This document shows, piece after piece, positions 7,816 through 17,417 of a stretch of DNA of 64,000 bases. A program made the translations under genes and the position numbers. The notes under the pieces are model-generated. The model had not been told where the DNA came from, did no database searches, and was given only the letters and a program-made list of their open reading frames with translations. Position 1 is the first letter of the stretch, and the number at the start of each line of letters is the position of its first letter. This DNA comes from Lachnospiraceae bacterium. GTDB lineage: Bacteria > Bacillota > Clostridia > Lachnospirales > Lachnospiraceae. Location: contig CASJPF010000011.1 of the NCBI GenBank assembly GCA_949383255.1, positions 31,195 to 95,194 of the forward strand, given 5' to 3'.

Positions 7816-9522
7816 ATGTTGATTAGTTTGCATGTAAAGAATCTGGCTCTAATAGCAGAGACAGAGGTAAATTTTGGAGAAGGGCTTAACATATTGAGCG
7901 GAGAGACAGGAGCCGGCAAATCAATTTTGATTGGCTCCATTAATCTTGCTCTGGGTGCGCGGGCAGATAAGGATATGATTCGGACAGGGGCTGATTATGC
8001 GCTTGTGGAGCTTGTGTTTCAAGTATCTGATGATGTGTTAAAAAAGGAGATTGAAGCCCTTGAGATTCCCATTGAAGAAGAGGGAATTATCATTATCCAG
8101 CGCAAAATACAACCTAGTCGAAATGTGTTTAAAATATGCGGGGAGACGGTTACTGCAAAGCAAATCAAAGCATTATCTGAACGTTTGATTGATATTCATG
8201 GCCAACACGAACACCAATCCCTATTGTACAAAAAAAATCATATGGAGATTTTGGACTCTTTTGCAGGGGAAGCACTTGCTGTTGTCAAAGTTGCATTGAA
8301 GGAGCGCTATCACCAATATGCAGCACTAAAAAAGGAACTTGTGGAGTTCTGCATTGATGATGGGACAAAGGCAAAGGAATTATCCCTTGCAGAATTTGAG
8401 TTTCAGGAGATTGAGGAAGCAGGATTGACAGACGGGGAAGATGAAACTCTTGAGCGGGAATATCGGCGGATGGCAAACAGTCGTCAGATTGTGGAGGCGG
8501 CGGATAAGTCCTATCAGCTTACTGGAAATAGTGACCAGTCTGCGGCGGATGCAGTTGGTTATGCTGTGCGGGAACTGCGAGGTGTCGAAAGTTATGATGA
8601 CAAGGCGCGTGAACTTGCGGACGCACTTGAAAATATTGATGCGTTGTTGAATGATTTTAATCGAGAGCTTGCCGAGTATATGGCAGATATGGAATTTGAC
8701 AGCGAACAATTTCAGCAGATGGAGGAGCGTCTAAATCTGATAAATCATCTAAAACTCAAATATGGTAGTAGTATTAAAGCTGTTTTGCAATATCAGGAGG
8801 AACTTGGAGAGAAAATTGCGCGGTTAAACAATGCAGATGCCTATAAAACACAGCTTGAGACAAAGTTAACACAAGTGCAAGAGGAATTAAAAAAATTGTG
8901 TCAGAAGGCATCAAAAATCCGCAGCAAGGAGGCAGAAAAGCTGCAGAAGGATATGATAGCAGCACTCACAGACTTAAACTTTCTTGATGTAAAGTTTGAG
9001 ATACAGGTGCGAGAGAAAGAAGAGATGACAGCGTGGGGATTTGATGATGTGGAGTTTATGATTTCCACCAATCCAGGGGCACCACTAAGAAGTTTGGGAA
9101 ATGTGGCAAGTGGGGGTGAGCTTTCTCGTATTATGTTGGCGATTAAAACCGTGCTCGCATCGCGGGATAAAATTCCGACAATGATTTTTGATGAGATTGA
9201 TACCGGTATCAGTGGGAAGACTGCATGGAAAGTTTCTGAGAAATTAGGGCAGTTGTCACAAAGCCATCAGATTCTTTGTATTACACATTTACCGCAGATT
9301 GCAGCGATGGCTGATAATCATTATAAGATAGCAAAACAGGCAGTGAATAATAAGACGATCACAGATATTATACAGCTTGGGGAGACTGAGGCGGTGGACG
9401 AGCTTGCAAGAATGCTGGGAAGTGATGAAATTACAGATACTGTGAGAGAAAACGCAAAGGAACTGATTACTACTGCTAGTACAACGAAAATAACGAATTG
9501 CTACAAAAAAATAGTAAAATAG
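7816..9522 (+). CDS. recN: DNA repair protein RecN
   Basis: A 568-residue SMC-like ATPase for double-strand break repair. Walker A GETGAGKSILIGSI is near residues 32-45, a long coiled coil fills about 160-400, the ABC signature is SGGELSRIMLAIK, and Walker B is TMIFDEIDTGISGKTA, followed by the CITHLPQIAAMADNH segment. Length is normal. It is the last gene of the run, 10 bases after argR. In many Clostridia spoIVB and spo0A follow recN; they do not follow here. Confidence 0.96.
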   Translation: MLISLHVKNLALIAETEVNFGEGLNILSGETGAGKSILIGSINLALGARADKDMIRTGADYALVELVFQVSDDVLKKEIEALEIPIEEEGIIIIQRKIQPSRNVFKICGETVTAKQIKALSERLIDIHGQHEHQSLLYKKNHMEILDSFAGEALAVVKVALKERYHQYAALKKELVEFCIDDGTKAKELSLAEFEFQEIEEAGLTDGEDETLEREYRRMANSRQIVEAADKSYQLTGNSDQSAADAVGYAVRELRGVESYDDKARELADALENIDALLNDFNRELAEYMADMEFDSEQFQQMEERLNLINHLKLKYGSSIKAVLQYQEELGEKIARLNNADAYKTQLETKLTQVQEELKKLCQKASKIRSKEAEKLQKDMIAALTDLNFLDVKFEIQVREKEEMTAWGFDDVEFMISTNPGAPLRSLGNVASGGELSRIMLAIKTVLASRDKIPTMIFDEIDTGISGKTAWKVSEKLGQLSQSHQILCITHLPQIAAMADNHYKIAKQAVNNKTITDIIQLGETEAVDELARMLGSDEITDTVRENAKELITTASTTKITNCYKKIVK

Positions 9523-9533
9523 GCGGATAAATA

Positions 9534-9562
9534 TTGAAAATGTCTGAAAATAACGGTATACT
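9534..9562 (+). promoter_or_regulatory. Promoter of the chemoreceptor-like gene
   Basis: TTGAAA (9534-9539) and TATACT (9557-9562) are 17 bases apart in the 75-base gap between recN and the next gene, which has its own GGAGG site. This suggests the downstream gene is transcribed separately from recN. Confidence 0.55.
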
Positions 9563-9597
9563 GTATATATGTCGAACCGCGGAATGGAGGATAATAT

Positions 9598-10179
9598 ATG
9601 GTATTAAAAGATTACATTGATTCTAACAAATTACAAGCTTTACAGCGGTCTTATGCGGATGTGGCTGGTCTTGACGCCGTTGTACTTGGCTTAGATGGAG
9701 AGTATCTTGCAGGCAGAAAAGGATTTCAGGAGGAGGAGACAGAGTCTTTTGACATTATTGTAAATGGAGACAAGTTAGGTTCTGTTATTATTGCGAAGTC
9801 TTCGGACAAGAACGCGAGGACTGCCGCGGAGTTACTTAGTACACAGATAGGCCAGACTGCAACGCTAGAGCTTCTAAACAATATTAATTCGGGCAGATTT
9901 GATTCCATCAAGAGTGATATCAAAAAGTCGGGTGAATTGGTCCAAATGATTAACGAAAAGACAGGGCATCTAAAAGGAATTGCAAAGAAACAGACAATAT
10001 TATCCCTCAACGCTACAATAGAGGCTGCAAGAAGTGGTGAGGCAGGTGTTGGCTTTGCAGTAGTTGCAAAGAGTATGCAGGACTTATCTAGTCAGTCAGC
10101 TGGCATTTACACAGATATTGAAACGTCAGTTGAGGAGATTACCAATTTGATTAATTCAATTATCGAAGCCTTTAAATAA
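9598..10179 (+). CDS. Small soluble methyl-accepting chemotaxis-like protein
   Basis: A 193-residue protein with no membrane segment or signal peptide. Residues about 1-65 look like a small ligand-binding domain of the PocR type (LQALQRSYADVAGLDAVVLG followed by a G-D-G turn). Residues about 90-190 are a shortened MCP signalling helix with the hairpin-tip-like text ILSLNATIEAARSGEAG and GFAVVAKSMQDLS, the normal CheA/CheW contact zone. The family normally has far longer coiled coils, so this is a truncated or minimal cytoplasmic receptor. No chemotaxis genes lie nearby. It could signal to a non-motility system. Confidence 0.75.
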   Translation: MVLKDYIDSNKLQALQRSYADVAGLDAVVLGLDGEYLAGRKGFQEEETESFDIIVNGDKLGSVIIAKSSDKNARTAAELLSTQIGQTATLELLNNINSGRFDSIKSDIKKSGELVQMINEKTGHLKGIAKKQTILSLNATIEAARSGEAGVGFAVVAKSMQDLSSQSAGIYTDIETSVEEITNLINSIIEAFK

Positions 10180-10269
10180 AAGGGTGAATTGAGTAGGGAA
10201 GGTTTATTTTTCGTACTTGTCGCATGACTTGTGTGCCGCCATAGCGGATTATGTCCTCTGCATGGATCT

Positions 10270-10318
10270 GCGCATAAAAAAGACGCTGTAAGGTGAAAAC
10301 AGCGTTTTTTTTATGCGC
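10270..10318. terminator. Strong bidirectional terminator after the chemoreceptor-like gene
   Basis: GCGCATAAAAAAGACGCTGT (10270-10289) pairs with the sequence at 10299-10318 (ACAGCG, eight T, ATGCGC) across a 9-base loop, with T-runs usable on either strand. It separates the plus-strand gene ending at 10179 from the minus-strand gene ending at 10417. Confidence 0.75.
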
Positions 10319-10400
10319 GCAGACGTCCAGATGAAATAGGTCAGCAAACCGATGGACGCCTGCGAGAGAGTAGAGAAGATGAGACTTTCCTACTTGATTG
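10317..10400 (+). repeat. Post-terminator structured element R2, copy A
   Basis: Directly after the terminator, CGCAGACGTCC (10318-10328) pairs with GGACGCCTGCG (10354-10364) with one mismatch, enclosing GAAATAGGTCA. It is followed by a second stem GTAGAGAAG/CTTTCCTAC and the tail TTGATTG. The same order of parts recurs at 16203-16290 and 20822-20910. Function unknown; it may be a structured RNA or a small mobile element. Confidence 0.6.
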
Positions 10401-10416
10401 CATATAGATAATTTTT

Positions 10417-11118
10417 TTAAGAAAAACTTTCAATGGAAAACCGCACTGCGTTGATAGGAACATTAAATTCACTGTGATAAATTCGTCCTTTTGACAGCGA
10501 GCTGGCATAAAGGTGGACTTTTGATAATACGTTTCCTGCCGCATCATAGAAATATCCATAACAGCCCCAGCGATTATAGTCATCATCCTTGTAAGAGACA
10601 CATTGATATTTTAGATTTAGTGTGCATTTATAGTCTTGAAAATTTGTATAAGAAAAATCGTAAGGTACAAATTCATAACTGACAAGAGAACAGTAATTGT
10701 CACGATTGGTACCAAGCTTTGAAGGGATATCCATAATAACCGGTGTTGCATTAATGGTAACATATGCAACAACTGCTGGATTGTCAATATTGTAAACTGC
10801 TGCAACCGTTGTGCCCGCGCTTTGGTAGGTTACTTGAAATGCCGCTGCGTTCAGTGCATAGGTGCCTAGTGACACATTGGCGACAGCAGGGTCTGCGACA
10901 ACACAGGCAAGGCGGGATGCATCAAAGCCTTCCTCCATCAATGCAGTAAAGGCAACAGTGCTATTTTCTGTGATGCTTATCATATCTGTGGAGAGAATTA
11001 GACCGTTTCCAATACTTTCCTTTGCGGAGACAGGCAGTACAGGCGTGGCAATATTAATAGAAGCTACCATAAATAATGTTATTATGGAACAGAGTAATTT
11101 TTTGAAATTCGTTTTCAT
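10417..11118 (-). CDS. Secreted protein of unknown function
   Basis: A 233-residue protein with a clear signal peptide: MKTNFKKLLCSI, a hydrophobic core, and an AXA-type cleavage site at PVSAKE near residue 33. The mature part is rich in Val, Ala, Tyr and Asn. A first segment (about 40-130) has beta-sandwich-like alternation reminiscent of Ig-like or cadherin-like domains (MISITENSTVAFTALMEEG); a second (about 150-233) contains YEFVPYDFSY and ends in NVPINAVRFSIESFS. No catalytic motif or membrane anchor is visible. I do not recognise the family. It is a single-gene unit on the minus strand, with AAGGAG before the ATG. Confidence 0.7.
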   Translation of the reverse strand: MKTNFKKLLCSIITLFMVASINIATPVLPVSAKESIGNGLILSTDMISITENSTVAFTALMEEGFDASRLACVVADPAVANVSLGTYALNAAAFQVTYQSAGTTVAAVYNIDNPAVVAYVTINATPVIMDIPSKLGTNRDNYCSLVSYEFVPYDFSYTNFQDYKCTLNLKYQCVSYKDDDYNRWGCYGYFYDAAGNVLSKVHLYASSLSKGRIYHSEFNVPINAVRFSIESFS

Positions 11119-11510
11119 AAATCTTCTCCTTGTGAAATAAAAATTAGTAGTAACAGTTTAGACAAGTTGAACTGTTGCAATTAGCATTTGTCAAATGATA
11201 TGCTATCTATCCTATATTATAATAAAAAAAGTACCAAAATAACAAGTAACAATTTATAAAAAATTACAATAAAAAATTAAACTTAGATTAAAAATGTCAG
11301 ATACTCTTTCATTTTGCAAAAAGATTGTTTAAAATAGCAGATAGGTAAAAAAACGTCATGAAATAGCGTCGTAGTTGAGATGCATCAAGTCATGTACATG
11401 ACTTTGACATCGCAAAGCGGTTATGCATGACTTAATGTCTGTAACAAGAAGCCAAAGGCTGAATTGTTACAAAAAATGAAAGTGGCAAATAATAATAGGA
11501 GAAGCAGAAT
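11119..11510. other. Intergenic region: AT-rich spacer plus R1 repeat
   Basis: The 392 bases between the divergent genes hold a very AT-rich stretch (about 11210-11320) with long A runs. Near 11148-11180 a short imperfect inverted repeat (AACAGTTTAGAC then GTTGAACTGTT) resembles the ends of other repeats in the window. R1 copy 2 follows. No confident promoter was identified on either strand. Confidence 0.5.
11324..11475 (+). repeat. Intergenic repeat family R1, copy 2
   Basis: Related to 208-370 and 17418-17560. The best-conserved part is the exit segment GTAACAAGAAGCCAAAGG then CTGAATTGTTAC (about 11440-11470), preceded by a GTTGAGATGCATCAAG block and a CGAAGTGG-like block (CGCAAAGCGGTT). 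The entry end is degenerate. It lies immediately upstream of the RND adaptor gene, in the same orientation as the gene. Confidence 0.5.
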
Positions 11511-13079
11511 ATGAAAAGCAGACAGAGGAAAGTGACAGCATTATTGTGTGTGATGTTGTCGTCAATGGCTCTATGGGGATGTGGGCAGGCGCCTGAGGAA
11601 AAAACCGTTGAGGACGTGGCGATTGTAGAGACAGCAAAACCAGAGCTGGGAGATTTAAAGTTGAGTGGTCAATATATCGCTACAATTAGTCCAGACGAAT
11701 CCGTCTATGTGATTCCTAAGGCGACAGCGGAAGTTCTTGAAGTAAAAGTTGCCGCAGGAGATATTGTGGAGGAAGGTGATGTGCTGGCAGTGCTTGATGA
11801 CACAATGGCACAATTTACAGTGCGAAATGCACAGACTGCCGCGCAAAATGCACAGACTGCTGTGCAAAATGCACAGATTGGATTGGAGAGTGCTAAACTT
11901 TCCTATGAACTTCAATATGGTGAAGGCGCGTCAACTTTAAATGATATGCAGTCGGATAAAACCATTTCACAGGCAGAAGACGGCGTTAGTAAGTTGCAGG
12001 AAAGCTATGTAGATGCAATGGATAATTTGCAGAAAGCAAAGGATAATTTAAAGGAGAAAGAGCAGGAATTAGAAGATTTAAAAGTGGAGTATGATTTTCG
12101 AGAAGATGTGGATGAGATTAAGGATTATGCAGATTCCATTGATAGAGATACCCCACAAGGAGCAGCACAGTATGCCGCTATTATGCAGCGGTATCAAGCG
12201 GCAGCAACCGAAGTGAAAACAGTTGAGGGAACAATTACACAGTATAAATCAACGATTGACCAATTAGAGGGAACTATAGAAGAACTGCAAGACAATATTA
12301 ACAGCACATATGACTCTTATAGTCAAGCGGTGACAGCGGACAACATTACAAATGGAGAAATTTTGGAAGGTAAGAAGCAAGCGTCACAGAATAGTATTTC
12401 ACAGGCAGAGCTTGGTATCTCACAGGCACAAATTGGCATTGAACAGGCGCAGATTGGTGTTGAGCAGGCACAGGAAAATCTGGATATGTACACCATTACC
12501 GCAACGATTTCCGGTGTGATTGAGACTGTAAATTTAAAAGAACATGATTTTGCCACATCAAGCAATCCGGCATTTGTTATCTCCAATAAAAATACAATGA
12601 CAGCAACATACTATGTCAGCGAAGATGTACGCAATACATTTTCCCTTGGACAAAAGATTGTGTTGGAGAAGGATAACAAACTTTATGACGGTGAAGTGAT
12701 AGAGATTGGCAGTGCACTTGACAACACGACAGGACTTTTTAAGATAAAAGCAGCAGTGAAGGGAGATACCTCAGCATTGCTTTCTGGCACAAAAGCGACT
12801 GTTACAACAGATACATATCATGAGCAAAATGTAGTGATTGTTCCATACGATTCTGTCTACTATGATGGTGCGCAGGCATATGTGTATACTGTTGTGGATG
12901 GAAAAGCCAAAAAGACAAATGTAACCACAGGACTTTATGACATAGAACAGATTGTGATCACAGAAGGACTTACAAAAGAAGATACAATTATAACAACATG
13001 GTCTGCCCAATTGCGCGACGGCGTTGAAATTTCTGTGCCTGAAAGCGAAGCGGACACAGACAATCCCACACAGGAATAG
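11511..13079 (+). CDS. RND efflux periplasmic-adaptor-type lipoprotein (HlyD/MFP family)
   Basis: A 522-residue membrane fusion protein partnered with the RND transporter 13 bases downstream. The N terminus is a lipoprotein signal (hydrophobic core then LWGC, Cys near residue 24). Lipoyl-like halves flank a long coiled coil: ISPDESVYVIPKATAEVLEV and AAGDIVEEGDVLAVLDD on one side, ATISGVIETVNLKEHDFA on the other. The coiled coil (about 100-325) contains internal repeats NAQTAAQNAQTAVQNAQ and ISQAQIGIEQAQIGVEQAQ. A beta-barrel and membrane-proximal domain follow. The acidic C terminus (SEADTDNPTQE) is unremarkable. The substrate is unknown. Confidence 0.9.
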   Translation: MKSRQRKVTALLCVMLSSMALWGCGQAPEEKTVEDVAIVETAKPELGDLKLSGQYIATISPDESVYVIPKATAEVLEVKVAAGDIVEEGDVLAVLDDTMAQFTVRNAQTAAQNAQTAVQNAQIGLESAKLSYELQYGEGASTLNDMQSDKTISQAEDGVSKLQESYVDAMDNLQKAKDNLKEKEQELEDLKVEYDFREDVDEIKDYADSIDRDTPQGAAQYAAIMQRYQAAATEVKTVEGTITQYKSTIDQLEGTIEELQDNINSTYDSYSQAVTADNITNGEILEGKKQASQNSISQAELGISQAQIGIEQAQIGVEQAQENLDMYTITATISGVIETVNLKEHDFATSSNPAFVISNKNTMTATYYVSEDVRNTFSLGQKIVLEKDNKLYDGEVIEIGSALDNTTGLFKIKAAVKGDTSALLSGTKATVTTDTYHEQNVVIVPYDSVYYDGAQAYVYTVVDGKAKKTNVTTGLYDIEQIVITEGLTKEDTIITTWSAQLRDGVEISVPESEADTDNPTQE

Positions 13080-13092
13080 GAGGGCTTAAGCG

Positions 13093-16000
13093 ATGAGTTC
13101 CTTGACCAAGCTGGCCCTTAAGCGGCCTGTTTCGGCACTGTTGATTGTGTTGGCACTGTTTGTATTTGGTATTGGTTCTGTATTTGGATTTCAGATGGAA
13201 CTAACGCCAGATATGGAGATGCCTATGCTGTTTGTCAGCACAATCTATCAGGGCGGTGATCCAGCGACCACAGAGGAGCTGGTGACAAAAATTATAGAGG
13301 AAGCCGGAAAGACGCTTTCCGGCGTGGATTCTGTGACAACACAGACCACAGAAAACATTTCGTTTGTTATTTTTTCTTATGAGTATGGCACAGATATTGA
13401 TGAGGCATATGCTGATCTTAGAAGTGCCGTCGATACAGCCTCCCTTCGTCTTCCAGAGGATGCGATGGACCCTGTTATTGTTGAGATGGATATTAATGCA
13501 CAGGATATGATGACGTTATCAATTACTTCAACAGGGGATACCGATGTGCTGGCATTTGTGGAAGACGAGCTAAAACCAGAGTTAGAGCGACTTTCTGATG
13601 TTGCACAGATTGATGTGTCCGGCGGTGAGGAAGATTATATTCGCATACAGCTTCATCGAGATAAGATGCAGCAGTATGGCGTGACAATGGCGAACATAAA
13701 AACATATATTACCACAACAGATTTTACAATACCAATTGGAAGTGTGGAACAAGGCGCACAGAATATTAGTACATCTGCATCATCAAAGCCAGCGAACTTA
13801 ATGGATTTGCAAAATGTGCCAATTATTACAAACCGTGGGACAACGATTGCACTTTCTGACATTGCTATAGTGGCGATGTCCTCAAAAGCGAATAACAGTA
13901 TCAGCCGCTTTAATGGGCAGGAAAGCATTAGTGTTGGGATTAAGAAAGTTCAAAGTGAAGGAACTGTTGATGTATCCAATCATGTAAAGTCTTTGTTAAA
14001 ACGAGTGGGCGCAAAAAACTCTGCGATTCAGATTTCCGTGGCATATGATGCGGCAGACAGCATTAAGTCGTCTTTAAGTTCTGTGGCACAGACATTAGTG
14101 CTCGGTGTGTTATTTTCCATGCTGGTATTATTTATCTTTTTTGGAGATATTAAAGCGAGTTTAATCGTGGGTAGTTCCATGCCGATTTCCCTTCTTGCAA
14201 CATTGATTTTTATGAGTTTTGCAGGATTTTCATTGAATGTTGTCACAATGGGGGCACTTGTTATTGCAATTGGTATGATGGTTGACTCTTCGATTGTTGT
14301 GCTAGAAAGTTGTTTTCGATTGAAAGATGAACGACCGGATTTTAAAGATGCAGCGCTAATTGGTACAAAGATTGTTGCTTCTTCTGTATCTGCTTCAACG
14401 CTCACCACAGTTGTAGTTTATTTGCCGCTTGCCACGATGAAGGGTTTGGCAGGACAATTATTCTCACAACTTGGATTTACCATTATCTTTGCAATGTTGT
14501 CCTCATTAATCGTTGCAATTACACTGATTCCTATTTTCTTTTGGAAATATAGACCCAAAGAAAAGAAAGATACATTGGCAAACCGTATTGTGGGGCATAT
14601 CGGAAATGGATATAAAACACTTTTAAAACATATTATGCTCAAGAAAAAGACAGTGATGCTTGTGTCAATCGGACTTCTTGTGCTCTCTTATGTGTTGGTA
14701 ATGCAATTAGACACGGAATTGATGTCTGCAACTGGTCTTGACAATGTTAGTATTTCTATTGAGCAAAGAGCAGGCACTCGCATTGAGGTTATGGATGAAA
14801 ACATACAGTTTATTGAGCAGATGATTATAGATGACCCTGATTTTTCAGGGTGTAACCTGACAATTAGCAACTCCTCAGCAACTATCACCGCATATCCTTC
14901 AGAGGAGTGCACCAAGAGTATCAATGAGCTTGTAGATGCGTATAATCAGAAATTGATGAATACAACCAATATGAGTATTATTGTTTCAGCAGCAGGCAGT
15001 GGTATGTCTTCTATGATGAGTGTGACGGCTAGCGCAGAAGTTGATTTGAGCGGTGATAATATAGAAGATTTGAAAATTGCTGCAAGTAAGGTCGATTCTA
15101 TTTTGATGGATATTCCGGGGGTTATTAAAACCTCAAGCAACCTGACTTCAGATGCATCTCAGGCAAAGATAAAAATTAATCCGTTAAAGTGTATGAATGT
15201 AGGGCTTACCGCGGTTCAGGTGGCAAGTGAAATGTACAATGCCAGCAGTGGAATAGAAGTTATGGATATGACAATTGGAACAGATGAATATACTGTGAGA
15301 ATGGAATATCCAGAAGACAGTTATGTGGATATGAATCAGTTGCTAAGCCTTGAGATTGCAACGCCAACCGGTGGAATGATTACAGTGGGAGATGTGGCGG
15401 AGGCTGTGTATTCTGACGTGCCAAATACACTTGTTCGAGAGGACGGCAAATATCAGGTTGCAATTATGGCGTACACAACAGATGAGACAAAATATACAGT
15501 GCCTAAACTGATTGACGAAGCTGTGAGCAAGGCGGAATTGAGCGGAGAATTTCCTGCAGGTGTAGGGCGGACACAAAACATGATGGATGAGATGATGATT
15601 GAGGAGTTTACAGCGATTATCAAGGCCATTATCACAGCAATTTTCCTAATTTTTCTAGTGATGGCAATGCAGTTTGAGTCTCCGATTTTTTCTCTAATGG
15701 TAATGTTAAGTATTCCATTTAGTTTAATTGGTTCCTTTTTCTTGCTGTTTATCTCAGGTTCAACACTCAATATGACTTCCCTGATGGGTGTGCTTATGCT
15801 GGTGGGAATTGTGGTTAACAATGGTATTTTGTATGTTGACACAACCAATCAGCTCAAGGAGACAATGTCATTAAATGATGCGTTGATGGAGAGTGGTCGG
15901 CTTCGTTTAAGACCGATTCTTATGACAACATTGACGACGATTTTGTCCATGCTGCCAATGATTTTTACCAATAATGAAAATGCTGCCATGATGAAGGGAA

Positions 16001-16158
16001 TGTCTCTGATTATTATTGGAGGTCTAATCACTTCAACTTTGTTAATCTTACTTTTGCTGCCTAGTTTCTATCTGCTGATGAGCAAGCAGGGGAGAAAAGA
16101 GGCGAAGGAGCGTCGGCGACTGAAACGACAGAAACGCCAAGAAGCAAAAAATAAATAA
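13093..16158 (+). CDS. RND family efflux transporter (AcrB/HAE1-like)
   Basis: A 1021-residue proton-driven RND pump with two repeats, each one N-terminal membrane helix, a large extracytoplasmic loop and five or six helices (first helix about residues 12-33). Family marks: the N-terminal KLALKRPVSALL, GGDPATTEELVTKIIEEAG in the porter domain, and the helix-4 segment AIGMMVDSSIVVLE. Only the first of the two acidic residues usual in that helix is present (VDS instead of VDD), and the matching helix 10 reads GIVVNNGILYVD, as often in Gram-positive members. The C-terminal tail is strongly basic. It forms a two-gene operon with the adaptor. Confidence 0.93.
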   Translation: MSSLTKLALKRPVSALLIVLALFVFGIGSVFGFQMELTPDMEMPMLFVSTIYQGGDPATTEELVTKIIEEAGKTLSGVDSVTTQTTENISFVIFSYEYGTDIDEAYADLRSAVDTASLRLPEDAMDPVIVEMDINAQDMMTLSITSTGDTDVLAFVEDELKPELERLSDVAQIDVSGGEEDYIRIQLHRDKMQQYGVTMANIKTYITTTDFTIPIGSVEQGAQNISTSASSKPANLMDLQNVPIITNRGTTIALSDIAIVAMSSKANNSISRFNGQESISVGIKKVQSEGTVDVSNHVKSLLKRVGAKNSAIQISVAYDAADSIKSSLSSVAQTLVLGVLFSMLVLFIFFGDIKASLIVGSSMPISLLATLIFMSFAGFSLNVVTMGALVIAIGMMVDSSIVVLESCFRLKDERPDFKDAALIGTKIVASSVSASTLTTVVVYLPLATMKGLAGQLFSQLGFTIIFAMLSSLIVAITLIPIFFWKYRPKEKKDTLANRIVGHIGNGYKTLLKHIMLKKKTVMLVSIGLLVLSYVLVMQLDTELMSATGLDNVSISIEQRAGTRIEVMDENIQFIEQMIIDDPDFSGCNLTISNSSATITAYPSEECTKSINELVDAYNQKLMNTTNMSIIVSAAGSGMSSMMSVTASAEVDLSGDNIEDLKIAASKVDSILMDIPGVIKTSSNLTSDASQAKIKINPLKCMNVGLTAVQVASEMYNASSGIEVMDMTIGTDEYTVRMEYPEDSYVDMNQLLSLEIATPTGGMITVGDVAEAVYSDVPNTLVREDGKYQVAIMAYTTDETKYTVPKLIDEAVSKAELSGEFPAGVGRTQNMMDEMMIEEFTAIIKAIITAIFLIFLVMAMQFESPIFSLMVMLSIPFSLIGSFFLLFISGSTLNMTSLMGVLMLVGIVVNNGILYVDTTNQLKETMSLNDALMESGRLRLRPILMTTLTTILSMLPMIFTNNENAAMMKGMSLIIIGGLITSTLLILLLLPSFYLLMSKQGRKEAKERRRLKRQKRQEAKNK

Positions 16159-16165
16159 AAAATAC

Positions 16166-16202
16166 AAAAATCCACGCGTAGTCTTGATTGCGTGGATTTT
16201 TA
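16166..16202. terminator. Terminator between the RND operon and asnA
   Basis: AAAAATCCACGC (16166-16177) pairs with GCGTGGATTTTT (16190-16201). Both flanks carry T or A runs, so it can serve the plus-strand RND operon and, from the other side, the minus-strand asnA. Confidence 0.75.
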
Positions 16203-16290
16203 TATGCAGACCTGTATAGAGGAAATATGTCACTAAAGTGGCACACAGGTCGCGCGGCGAGTAGGGGAAAATTTTTCCCTGCTTGATTAT
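16203..16290 (+). repeat. Post-terminator structured element R2, copy B
   Basis: After the terminator, GACCTGT (16209-16215) pairs with ACAGGTC (16245-16251), enclosing GAAATATGTCACTAAAGTGGC, itself a small hairpin (GTCAC/GTGGC). Then AGTAGGGGAAAA and TTTTTCCCTGCTT form a second stem followed by GATTA. Same architecture as copies A (10317) and C (20822), with compensating differences in the first stem. Confidence 0.6.
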
Positions 16291-16309
16291 GCGAAAACAT
16301 AATAAGGAA

Positions 16310-17320
16310 TTACAAAAGATGGATTCCATTTTCTTGGCAAGCTGTAACAATTTCTTCTGGCCACAAGGAAGACTGAACTTCACCAATATGCGCTTTTCTT
16401 AAGAAAAACATACAAATGCGTGACTGACCAATGCCACCGCCAATTGTAAAAGGAAGTGTTTCATTGATGACTGCTTTCTGATAGGGAAGCGCCGCGCGTT
16501 CGGGGCAGCCTGCCTTTTCTAACTGTGAAAGCAGAGCGTCTTTATCCACACGGATACCCATGCTGGAAAGTTCGAGTGCAATGTCAAGTACAGGATAGTA
16601 GACAACAATGTCTGCGTTTAATGCCCAGTCATCATAGTCTGGCGCGCGTCCGTCATGTGGTTTTCCGTTTTCCATCTTGTCACCAATTTTCATAATGCAC
16701 ACAGCACCTTTTGCTTTTGCTATGTAGTATTCACGCTCCTTTGGCGTGTTGTCAGGAAAGATTTCTGCCAGTTCCTGTGTGGTGATAAAATAAATTTCAT
16801 CGGGCAGAATTTCATCAATATAATCGTATTGGATTGCCATATATTTCTCTGTATTTTGCAGACATTTATATACTTTCCGAACAACTGCCTTGAGCGTGTC
16901 AAGAGTTCTGTCGTCGCGCGCAATAATTTTTTCCCAATCCCACTGGTCCACAAAGATAGAGTGAATATTATCGGTGTCCTCGTCGCGGCGGATAGCATTC
17001 ATGTCTGTATAGATGCCTTCTCCTATAGAGAAACCATATTTTTGCAGCGCATATCGTTTCCACTTGGCAAGTGACTGAACAACCTCTGCAATGCGTCCGT
17101 CCTGTTCTTTGATATCAAAACTAACAGGGCGTTCTATACCATTTAGGTTGTCATTTAGACCAGACAAGGGGTCTACAAAAAGCGGTGCGGACACGCGTGC
17201 GAGATTGAGCCGCTGCGCAATCTGGTTTTGAAAAAAGTCTTTTACAGTTTTAATGGCAATTTGCGTATCGTGCAGATTTAATGCTGAATGATAATTTTTT
17301 GGAATTTTCAGGTGTTCCAT
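16310..17320 (-). CDS. asnA: Aspartate-ammonia ligase (asparagine synthetase A)
   Basis: A 336-residue AsnA, which makes asparagine from aspartate, ammonia and ATP and has a class II aminoacyl-tRNA-synthetase fold. Recognisable segments: an N-terminal IPKNYHSALNLHDTQIAIK, RVSAPLFVDPLSGLNDNLNG, the acidic block RRDEDTDNIHSIFVDQWDW, and the C-terminal ATP-site motif GGGIGQSRICMF. Length is typical. It is a single gene on the minus strand facing the RND operon. No T-box or other leader is evident upstream. Confidence 0.95.
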   Translation of the reverse strand: MEHLKIPKNYHSALNLHDTQIAIKTVKDFFQNQIAQRLNLARVSAPLFVDPLSGLNDNLNGIERPVSFDIKEQDGRIAEVVQSLAKWKRYALQKYGFSIGEGIYTDMNAIRRDEDTDNIHSIFVDQWDWEKIIARDDRTLDTLKAVVRKVYKCLQNTEKYMAIQYDYIDEILPDEIYFITTQELAEIFPDNTPKEREYYIAKAKGAVCIMKIGDKMENGKPHDGRAPDYDDWALNADIVVYYPVLDIALELSSMGIRVDKDALLSQLEKAGCPERAALPYQKAVINETLPFTIGGGIGQSRICMFFLRKAHIGEVQSSLWPEEIVTACQENGIHLL

Positions 17321-17417
17321 TACCGGTTTTCCTCCTCATATTGATATAAAACGATAGTTTTAGTATGGCACTTTATTTGGGGAAAATCAATGATTATTTT
17401 ATAATTTATGAAAGACA

